Below are positions 34,454 through 40,159 of a stretch of DNA of 40,159 nucleotides, piece after piece. The stretch is from an uncultured bacterium (lineage in GTDB: Bacteria; Hydrogenedentota; Hydrogenedentia; Hydrogenedentales; SLHB01), in the NCBI GenBank assembly GCA_937928585.1, contig CALEZK010000507.1:1-40159 (forward strand). The letters are read 5' to 3'. A program made the position numbers and the translations under genes. Below the pieces are notes generated by a model, which saw only the letters and a list, made by a program, of their open reading frames with translations, was not told the DNA's origin and did not search any database. Each line of letters begins with the position of its first letter. Positions within the stretch are counted from its first letter, which is position 1.

Positions 34454-35224
34454 ATGGCACACGAAATTGATTACACCATTCACGGCGACGATATGCAGTT
34501 GGTGGAAGTCGAGCTTGATCCAGGCGAAGGCGTGCGCGCGGAGATCGGCACCATGACCTTTATGGAGCCGGGCATTCAGATGGACACAAGCACCGGCGGC
34601 GGGATTATGAAAGGCTTGAAGCGCATGGTTACCGGCGAGAGCTTTTTCATTTCCAACTTCCACAACACGGGTGCCGGCAAACAGAAAGTGGGGTTTGCGG
34701 CACCTTATCCCGGCAAGATCATTCCCATTGATCTGCGAAATGTCGGGGGAACTTTTCTGTGTCAGAAGGATTCGTTTCTGTGTGCTGCAATGGGTATTGA
34801 TATCACCGTCGCTTTTACGAAGAAGCTTGGCGCGGGCCTGTTCGGCGGCGAGGGGTTTATTCTGCAACGGCTGGACGGCGATGGGCTCGCGTTTGTGCAT
34901 GCGGGCGGCACGGTCATCAAGAAAGATCTGCGGGTGGGCGAGACACTCCGCGTCGATACGGGTTGCCTTGTGGCGTTTCATCCGTCGATGCGCTACGACA
35001 TTCAAATGGTAGGCGGATTCAAGAACGTGCTGTTCGGCGGCGAGGGCTTGTTTCTGGCAACGATCACCGGCCCAGGGCCGGTATTGCTTCAAAGCCTGCC
35101 GTTCTCCAGGCTGGCAGATCGCATCATGGCCGCTGCGGGCGGGCGCAGGGAACAATCCAAAGGCGTGGCGGGGATGGGCGGCAACTTACTCGGCGGATTG
35201 CTTGGGGGCGATACGAAATTCTAA
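34454..35224 (+). CDS. AIM24/TIGR00266-family protein
   Basis: A 256-residue glycine-rich beta protein with the family pattern: YTIHGDDMQLVEVELDPGEGV, the conserved GTMTFMEPGIQMDT, KRMVTGESFFISNF, GLFGGEGFILQRLDGDG, and a C-terminal FKNVLFGGEGLFLATITGPG with a glycine-rich tail. The fold resembles a tandem tryptophan-RNA-binding-attenuator-like beta structure; the bacterial function is unknown, while the mitochondrial relative affects inner-membrane architecture. The ATG has AGGAG 9 bases upstream. It is 12 bp after the P450 and 51 bp before a membrane protein, so the three likely share a transcript. Confidence 0.9.
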   Translation: MAHEIDYTIHGDDMQLVEVELDPGEGVRAEIGTMTFMEPGIQMDTSTGGGIMKGLKRMVTGESFFISNFHNTGAGKQKVGFAAPYPGKIIPIDLRNVGGTFLCQKDSFLCAAMGIDITVAFTKKLGAGLFGGEGFILQRLDGDGLAFVHAGGTVIKKDLRVGETLRVDTGCLVAFHPSMRYDIQMVGGFKNVLFGGEGLFLATITGPGPVLLQSLPFSRLADRIMAAAGGRREQSKGVAGMGGNLLGGLLGGDTKF

Positions 35225-35275
35225 TTCCCGGGCGGCGCACTGCGCATATCCCGCAAACATGTGGAGGGCGGAATC

Positions 35276-35905
35276 ATGTCGAACGCGTATGACAACGACC
35301 CGTATGCGCCAGTTACCGATCCAGCCAAGACGCCGGGCATATCGCTGTTCGGATATATGCGCGTCATATCGGCATTAACCGGATTGGGATTGATACTTAT
35401 TGGCGCGATGTCGGCGGTATGGAGTTTCAATTCCATCAAGGCCATTATCGAAACGCCGGACACGATGAATGCGTATCTCGACGCGTGGTATACACCGGAG
35501 GTTGAAGACGAGCCAGAGAAGATGGCGGAAACAACTGCTCCGGAGCTTGATCCTCCAAAGGATGCCGTACCAGTCGAAACGACGGCGAAAGCACCTGCAG
35601 AAGAAGGTAATGCCGATGCAGCGGAAGCGGCAGTGTCAACGCCACCCGCCGAGCCAGTGGCAGAACGCGCAGTTCAAAGACTTCCACAAAGATCTCCGGT
35701 AACGAATGCATATGATGCGCCCCTGGAGGCGCTCGCGTCGTCGATTCGCCAGGGAGGTCTTGCGCGCCTGATTGGCGCGTTAATTCTACTTGCGCTGGTG
35801 TCTTTGCTGGTGAGAATTCCGTTCGGACTGATCAAGGCGGGAACGGAACTCGTACGCGTAATGACGGCCGAGAAGTCCAACAAAGATGGCACTTACGCAA
35901 AATAA
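35276..35905 (+). CDS. two-TM membrane protein with acidic linker, function unknown
   Basis: 209 residues from the ATG at 35276, which has GGAGG about 9 bases upstream. One hydrophobic helix lies at about 26-50 (ISALTGLGLILIGAMSAVW) and a second near 160-185 (RLIGALILLALVSLLVRIPFGLI). Between them is a low-complexity stretch rich in Ala, Glu, Pro and Thr. No enzyme motif is present and I do not recognise the family. It is the third gene of the P450-AIM24 series and ends 1 bp before the convergent CPBP protease gene. Confidence 0.65.
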   Translation: MSNAYDNDPYAPVTDPAKTPGISLFGYMRVISALTGLGLILIGAMSAVWSFNSIKAIIETPDTMNAYLDAWYTPEVEDEPEKMAETTAPELDPPKDAVPVETTAKAPAEEGNADAAEAAVSTPPAEPVAERAVQRLPQRSPVTNAYDAPLEALASSIRQGGLARLIGALILLALVSLLVRIPFGLIKAGTELVRVMTAEKSNKDGTYAK

Positions 35906-35906
35906 G

Positions 35907-36608
35907 CTATCCCGCCCACAAGAGATTATTCAGCGTGTGGACGATGATGCACGGCCACAGGGATTTTCCCGTTTCGAAGACTGCCGACAAAACGAAACCA
36001 ATGATCGCAACGCTCACGGTCTGCGCAATCAAACCGGAATGAAGACCCTGCATGTAAAGCCAGCCAGGCCAGTGGGCCACTGCGAATAGAACTGCGCTGA
36101 TCAGTCCTGCAGCGATCCAGCCATGATAAGCGCGAAGGGCTTGATGTACGTAGCCTCGAAAAAGAATCTCCTCAAAGACCGGCGCCCATGCAATCGTGAG
36201 CAGGATAACCGCCCACTCTTTGACAGAGGGATGCGAAGTTACAAGAATGACGGACTTCCCTTCGACAACGCCGCCGTGTAACGCAGTAACAAGAATCCAA
36301 CCAATCGACACCGCGGCAGTGAGAGCAAGCGCCTTGCCCTTCGGGAACCTGTCCAGTGCGAGCGCGCCGACCGCATTGACGTTGTGAAACCTCGCCAGCA
36401 TCCACCAGACCGGGACGCCCCATAGCAGGATTCGCAGCGATTGCCCCCACAGTGTTTGCCAACCTATTGGTTTGATTGCGGCATCGACCGGCATGAGCGC
36501 TACGACGCGAATGGTCCATGCGGTGTAAAATGCGAGAAGAAAAAGTATGAGCGTTTTCCGATCTGCATTCGGAAAATGCGGATTCCTGCTTTCGAGCGCG
36601 GAAATCAC
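35907..36608 (-). CDS. CPBP-family intramembrane metalloprotease
   Basis: A 233-residue multi-helix membrane protein with the three CPBP (Rce1/CAAX protease-like) motifs: EExxxR at E146-E147 and R151 (FEEILFRG), FxxxH at H179 (LFAVAHW) and HxxxN at H224-N228 (VHTLNNLL). These residues form the active site inside the membrane. Bacterial members have varied roles, including bacteriocin immunity and peptide processing; the substrate is unknown. It is the last gene of the compact minus-strand series and starts 3 bp after the cupin gene stop. Confidence 0.92.
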   Translation of the reverse strand: MISALESRNPHFPNADRKTLILFLLAFYTAWTIRVVALMPVDAAIKPIGWQTLWGQSLRILLWGVPVWWMLARFHNVNAVGALALDRFPKGKALALTAAVSIGWILVTALHGGVVEGKSVILVTSHPSVKEWAVILLTIAWAPVFEEILFRGYVHQALRAYHGWIAAGLISAVLFAVAHWPGWLYMQGLHSGLIAQTVSVAIIGFVLSAVFETGKSLWPCIIVHTLNNLLWAG

Positions 36609-36611
36609 GCC

Positions 36612-36980
36612 CTAGTCTTGATCCCGGAATACGGTTTGTGGGGAAAACGCCGGTGTGCAAACGGCGATGTACTCCGCGCCTTCGCTTCCTGGCGTGCTGT
36701 AGCGCACCCATTCTCCGGGCATGGTAATGATGCCTTGCCCCGCGCACACATCGATTGAATCGCCCAGTTCATGCTCGACACGCAGGGTGCCTTTTAGCAC
36801 GACGGTGTATTCCGTGAACTCAGGACGCTGACCGGGTTCGACCCATCCGCTTGGGCTAATCATGTGCGCTACACTTACGTCGCTCGTGTTGGAATTGACC
36901 CGCCCGACGTACTCACGGATCTGTTTCGGTTTGTTGCCCGCCGCCTGGATCAGCGTGGGCGCAGCAATGAGTTGTGGCAT
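36612..36980 (-). CDS. cupin-domain protein
   Basis: A 122-residue single-domain cupin from the ATG at 36980, with a GGGGGG stretch about 10 bases upstream; the frame continues to 37202 but overlaps the preceding gene. The double-stranded beta-helix pattern is visible in GWVEPGQRPEFTEYTVVLKGTLRVEHELG and AGQGIITMPGEWVRYSTPG. The usual HxH metal ligands are replaced: the first motif has PEFTEY with Glu/Tyr and the second has WVRY instead of histidine, so metal binding is doubtful. It could be a small-molecule-binding or isomerase-like cupin. Neighbours are the small membrane protein (17 bp upstream) and the CPBP gene. Confidence 0.8.
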   Translation of the reverse strand: MPQLIAAPTLIQAAGNKPKQIREYVGRVNSNTSDVSVAHMISPSGWVEPGQRPEFTEYTVVLKGTLRVEHELGDSIDVCAGQGIITMPGEWVRYSTPGSEGAEYIAVCTPAFSPQTVFRDQD

Positions 36981-36997
36981 GACACAATTTTCCCCCC

Positions 36998-37414
36998 TTA
37001 TGCAACCTCGACCGACGCGGGATTGGCTATCCGCCACACCCGCGGCACTACCAATACTCCGAGCACCACCCCCGGAAACAATACGCCGGGAAAATCCAAA
37101 ATCCAATGTATAGCGCCGACGCGCCCAACAATCATGTCCGCGACGTGCAGCAGCGCATGGCCACCAGCCCAGAATGCCTGCGCGATGATGATAGGTCTGC
37201 ACGCGCGGAGATGAAATGCACTCCAGACAAATCCGATTCCGGAGATTAGATAGGCGAGACCAATATCCCTGATGAAATGACCATTGTAGGGGCCGAAGTC
37301 CGCGACGCGTCCGGGCAAATTCTCAAACCATGTCGGTGCCGAGCCGATCATCCAGATCCCGTTCAAGATACTTAACGCGCCGAGAATGCAGAAAATGTAA
37401 CCGAGCGCAGGCAT
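36998..37414 (-). CDS. small four-TM membrane protein
   Basis: 138 residues from the ATG at 37414, which lies 7 bp after the stop of the upstream gene; the longer frame to 37528 is inside that gene. Four hydrophobic helices are evident, with FGPYNGHFIRDIGLAYLISGIG and GGHALLHVADMI between and within them. The histidines and the F-I-R-D-I-G-x-A-Y segment recall small DUF-type membrane proteins seen beside oxidoreductases, but I cannot name a function. It is part of the tight four-gene minus-strand operon. Confidence 0.75.
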   Translation of the reverse strand: MPALGYIFCILGALSILNGIWMIGSAPTWFENLPGRVADFGPYNGHFIRDIGLAYLISGIGFVWSAFHLRACRPIIIAQAFWAGGHALLHVADMIVGRVGAIHWILDFPGVLFPGVVLGVLVVPRVWRIANPASVEVA

Positions 37415-37421
37415 GAATTTG

Positions 37422-38600
37422 CTACCCCCAGAGTTTGTGCACATCCATTCGCAACGCAAATTCAAAAAGCCAAAGCACGGCCCAACACCCAAACATCGGC
37501 GCGCGCGCGCGGGAATGTGATGCGGCAAGTATTATCGCGCCAAATGCGTAAAGCTCCCAGAGATTTCGGAGAAACGACCAGTCTTCAGACCATACGTTGC
37601 CGCTGACAACGCATGCGAGCCCACAGTAGAGAAGCCAGGACAATTTTTCGTGCAAATTTGCACGGGACGACCTGGCCGCAATCCCGACTGATACGGCAAA
37701 TCCCGCAACGAGCAGCATTTGAAAGAAGGCAGCGGTCTGTTGGCCGGATGCGAAAGACATTTTTTCGATGATGCTTTGCACAAAACTGGTGAACGGCAGG
37801 CCCATGGTCCCGGTATCACTTGCTGCGAAATGGCCCCAGTTGTATCGGAGATACAATTGCCAGCCGATTCCGATGCTAACGGGTATCGCGTAGACAGCGA
37901 AGGCTCGAGTTCGATCGCCGCGCATGCGCGCGATGATGCCCGCCAAACCAAGCGCGACTGCAACGAGGAGACTGGTCTCTCGCGCGAGTACCCCAAACGA
38001 AAGCAAGATGGCGGCGCGCCAAGGCTGTTGGCGCGTGGCGGATAGCACGGCCGCGAGGACGAACGCGGCGGCGAGAATCTCCGTAAAATCTCGTGCGAGT
38101 GTCAGAATGAAACCCGGATAGCACGCGATGGCGAGTCCCCACAGTGCGTGCAAACCATGCGACTGCATCAGCTTGCTTGCGGTCCACGCAATGGCACATA
38201 GGCCGAAGTAATTGATCGCGATCATCCAAAATGGAACGAGTGACAAAATTCCGATTGATAGCAAGTTCGCCAAGACTGGGTAAAGTATTCTCTGGTGCCG
38301 ATAGGCAGGAAGATCCAACGTGATTCCGTAGTCGGTAATCGTATTCGTAAACGGGTCGAGCGCGAACCGGTAGTAGAACTGACCGTCATGCCCGTGGGCA
38401 TCCGGTATGACGTGCAGGCTGCGCGGTGCGAGTTTCGGGTCGGTGAACTTGTCGCCCGCAGTTACAAAATAGGAAAGATCCCAATCGTGCACGGCGAGTC
38501 GCACGAGAATGAAAAGGAGGTAGGCGGTTGCGACGAAAACAACAGACACAATTGGCCTGTCGAATCGTCGGCTGAAGGTTTGTGTTGTGGTGTGTTGCAT
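37422..38600 (-). CDS. GT-C-like multi-TM membrane protein (putative lipid-linked sugar glycosyltransferase)
   Basis: 392 residues with about nine membrane helices and a first extracellular loop bearing HGHDGQFYYRFALDP and AYRHQRILYPVLA. The Y/H-D-G-Q-F-Y-Y-R and A-Y-R-x-x-R-I-L-Y-P combination is typical of a family of bacterial membrane proteins with the GT-C glycosyltransferase fold, whose members use polyprenyl-phosphate sugars. An acidic residue in the loop would be catalytic, but I cannot identify it with certainty. It is the first gene of a series with a small membrane protein, cupin and CPBP protease (gaps 7, 17 and 3 bp). The divergent DUF6807 gene is 242 bp away. Confidence 0.7.
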   Translation of the reverse strand: MQHTTTQTFSRRFDRPIVSVVFVATAYLLFILVRLAVHDWDLSYFVTAGDKFTDPKLAPRSLHVIPDAHGHDGQFYYRFALDPFTNTITDYGITLDLPAYRHQRILYPVLANLLSIGILSLVPFWMIAINYFGLCAIAWTASKLMQSHGLHALWGLAIACYPGFILTLARDFTEILAAAFVLAAVLSATRQQPWRAAILLSFGVLARETSLLVAVALGLAGIIARMRGDRTRAFAVYAIPVSIGIGWQLYLRYNWGHFAASDTGTMGLPFTSFVQSIIEKMSFASGQQTAAFFQMLLVAGFAVSVGIAARSSRANLHEKLSWLLYCGLACVVSGNVWSEDWSFLRNLWELYAFGAIILAASHSRARAPMFGCWAVLWLFEFALRMDVHKLWG

Positions 38601-38760
38601 GACGCGTGTTCTTCAGGCAGGTGTAAACGATTCGACACGAAAGTGCAAATGTACAGTTGCGTCGTCAAGTATGCGCAAGTTGTAGTGAACGAGACGATTA
38701 CGATTGCCGTGATCCGTGCGTAAGTGTGTGGTGGGCGTGGACCTCTGAAGACGGGCAGAG

Positions 38761-38789
38761 TAGACAACCTTCAACAAAACTGCTAAACT
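38761..38789 (+). promoter_or_regulatory. probable promoter of the DUF6807 gene
   Basis: TAGACA (38761-38766), a 17-bp spacer and TAAACT (38784-38789) with a TG two bases before the -10 hexamer form a reasonable sigma70-type promoter about 53 bp before the TTG start at 38843. Confidence 0.5.
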
Positions 38790-38842
38790 AAGGCGAGTCT
38801 AGGGAAGTTGACAGTAGTATTCCTTTAACCAGGAGGCTCCCG

Positions 38843-39994
38843 TTGCCCGCCTCACGAACCGTGACGGTACACGCGGGATCGCACGATCGCGCGGCATGTC
38901 CTGTAAGCGTTTTGCTCCCAAAGGGTTACAATAACGCTGCGGTTACGCTGTTTGATTCGGGCTTGAAGCGCGCCATTCCAGCGCAAGTGTTTCAACTCGA
39001 TGATACCAATACACTTACCTGGATTGAAGGGCGGCTCAAGGCCCATGCCACCCGGAAGTACAAGCTGGTGTCGAAGGCGACTTCGTTTCCGGTGAAGGTT
39101 CGGCTTGTGGACCACACGAAATCTAAGTTAGACGTTCGGGTGGGGAACACGCTCTTAACGTCGTATCACTATTCCCATAAATGGGTTAGGCCATTTTTGC
39201 ACCCCTTGAGTGGACCAGGCGGCGTCCGCGTTACGCGGAACTGGCCGGTGGACCGATCGGTTGCCGGTGAACGCCGGGACCATGTCCACCATAAATCGGT
39301 CTGGGTCGCGCACGGCGAGTGCGATGATATGGATAATTGGTCGGAACTCCCTGGCCATGGGTTTCAACGGCATCAGGAATTTACGCATGTCGTTTCCGGG
39401 CCTGTATTTGGCGAATGCCAGGCACGCATTGACTGGTGCGATGCGAAGGGCAGGAAGCGGTTTGAGGAATTGCGCACCCTCCGTGCTTACGCCGTTCCGG
39501 GCGGCAGTCGATTGCTCGACGTGGTCGTCTCGTTACGGATGACGGAACGTACCGTCACCTTTAAGGATACGAAAGAGGGGGGACTTCTTTCTGTCCGCGT
39601 GGCTACTTCGATGGAAGTAAATCGGGGTGGTCGAATCGAGAATTCGTACGGGGGTGTGAACGAAGAGGAGACTTGGGGGAAGAACGCAGCGTGGTGCGAC
39701 TATAGCGGGTTGGTGGATGGGAAGCATGTGGGGATTGCGGTATTCGACAACGAGGCGAACCCGAGATACCCCACGGGCTGGCATGTGCGGAATTACGGCT
39801 TGATGACGGCCAATTGTTTTGCATGGAAGTACTACCGTCCTGGGGCGGGCTTAGTCGGTGACATGAAGTTGCCGAAGGGAAGCACGACTACATGGCGGTA
39901 TCGACTGTATGTCCATCGAGGTGATGCGCGGAAGGGCAAGGTGGCGGCGCGATATCTGGATTATGTCGCGCCCCCGCAAGTGACCGTGCAGTAA
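38843..39994 (+). CDS. DUF6807 (PmoA-like) family protein
   Basis: 383 residues from a TTG start at 38843 with AGGAGG 6 bases upstream, which decides the start. The beta-rich sequence carries the histidine-rich core of the family: YHYSHKWVRPFLHPLSGPGG followed by DHVHHKSVWVAHGECDDMDNW, and a C-terminal GIAVFDNEANPRYPTGWHVRNYG. DUF6807 proteins were once called PmoA-like by name only; they are not methane monooxygenase subunits. They are common near sugar-degradation genes and are thought to act on carbohydrates, with no reaction assigned. No signal peptide is visible, so it is probably cytoplasmic. The lysine-rich protein gene follows after 28 bp. Confidence 0.88.
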   Translation: MPASRTVTVHAGSHDRAACPVSVLLPKGYNNAAVTLFDSGLKRAIPAQVFQLDDTNTLTWIEGRLKAHATRKYKLVSKATSFPVKVRLVDHTKSKLDVRVGNTLLTSYHYSHKWVRPFLHPLSGPGGVRVTRNWPVDRSVAGERRDHVHHKSVWVAHGECDDMDNWSELPGHGFQRHQEFTHVVSGPVFGECQARIDWCDAKGRKRFEELRTLRAYAVPGGSRLLDVVVSLRMTERTVTFKDTKEGGLLSVRVATSMEVNRGGRIENSYGGVNEEETWGKNAAWCDYSGLVDGKHVGIAVFDNEANPRYPTGWHVRNYGLMTANCFAWKYYRPGAGLVGDMKLPKGSTTTWRYRLYVHRGDARKGKVAARYLDYVAPPQVTVQ

Positions 39995-40022
39995 CGCCAA
40001 CCAGGGAGCCCGTAGGCAAACC

Positions 40023-40159
40023 ATGGCAACGAAGAAAAGCACGAAGAAGGCAACGAAACCGGCCGCGCGTAAATCTGCGCCTCCGAAGAAGAAATCGCCC
40101 CCGGCCAAAAAAGCGAAAAACGCAAAGAGCAGTAAGCCTGTGAAGAAGACCGTTAAGTC
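40023..40159 (+). CDS. lysine/alanine/proline-rich histone H1-like protein (3' end missing)
   Basis: The ATG at 40023 opens a frame that runs off the window edge after 45 codons. The composition is nearly all Lys, Ala, Pro, Ser and Thr in short repeats such as ATKKSTKKATKPAARKSAPPKKK, like the disordered tails of bacterial histone H1-like DNA-binding proteins. Whether a folded domain follows cannot be seen. It lies 28 bp after the DUF6807 gene, on the same strand. Confidence 0.6.
   Translation, partial: MATKKSTKKATKPAARKSAPPKKKSPPAKKAKNAKSSKPVKKTVK

Noticed and set aside
1..40159. tRNA, rRNA, CRISPR, insertion sequence, integrase, phage or toxin-antitoxin genes
   Set aside because: I looked for clover-leaf ends, regularly spaced repeats, transposase motifs and terminal repeats in the gaps and saw none.

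Overview
The window carries 35 protein-coding genes (two cut by the window edges), one cis-regulatory RNA with its promoter, and a few terminators and inverted repeats. I see no tRNA, rRNA, CRISPR array, insertion sequence, integrase or phage gene, so this reads as ordinary chromosome rather than an island. The organism is probably a Gram-negative-type bacterium: there is an LptF/LptG permease and an AsmA-like protein. Several families (PhyH dioxygenase, DUF6807, Tat-exported TIM-barrel protein, large secreted proteins with carbohydrate-binding-like regions) are common in uncultured Hydrogenedentota, Planctomycetota or Verrucomicrobiota-like lineages. That placement is inference, since no phylogenetic marker is present.

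Layout. 1-4013: end of an isoprenylcysteine methyltransferase-like gene, a DinB-like protein, an SDR epimerase followed by mutY, and a radical SAM/SPASM gene. 4110-8565: a 1162-residue AsmA-like protein and a PhyH dioxygenase. 8732-13505: a tandem alpha/beta hydrolase converging, with a 38-bp overlap, on a large secreted protein of unknown activity. 13582-14784: a TerC-family membrane protein with a clear sigma70-type promoter and a yybP-ykoY (manganese) riboswitch. 14923-17411: Tat-exported gamma-glutamyltransferase and a ComB-like phosphatase. 17408-23108 (minus strand): L-rhamnose isomerase, LptF/G permease, nucleotide-sugar epimerase and a second large secreted protein, probably co-transcribed.

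23515-25616 is the most interesting part. A radical SAM protein with the motif order of the tetraether lipid synthase (Tes/MJ0619) family is translationally coupled (TAATG) to an Lgt-like membrane protein that keeps the C-terminal half of Lgt but has lost its key residues. I read this as a candidate lipid-modifying module rather than ordinary lipoprotein maturation.

25696-32856: a divergent YchF-like GTPase, a Tat-exported sugar isomerase-like protein, an envelope protein, MazG, a small zinc-ribbon protein, a membrane coiled-coil protein, gpsA (glycerol-3-phosphate supply) and a thiG away from other thiamine genes. 33062-35905: cytochrome P450, AIM24-family protein and a two-TM protein in series. 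35907-38600 (minus strand): a compact operon of a GT-C-like membrane protein, a small membrane protein, a cupin and a CPBP protease. 38843-40159: a DUF6807 protein and the start of a lysine-rich histone H1-like protein.
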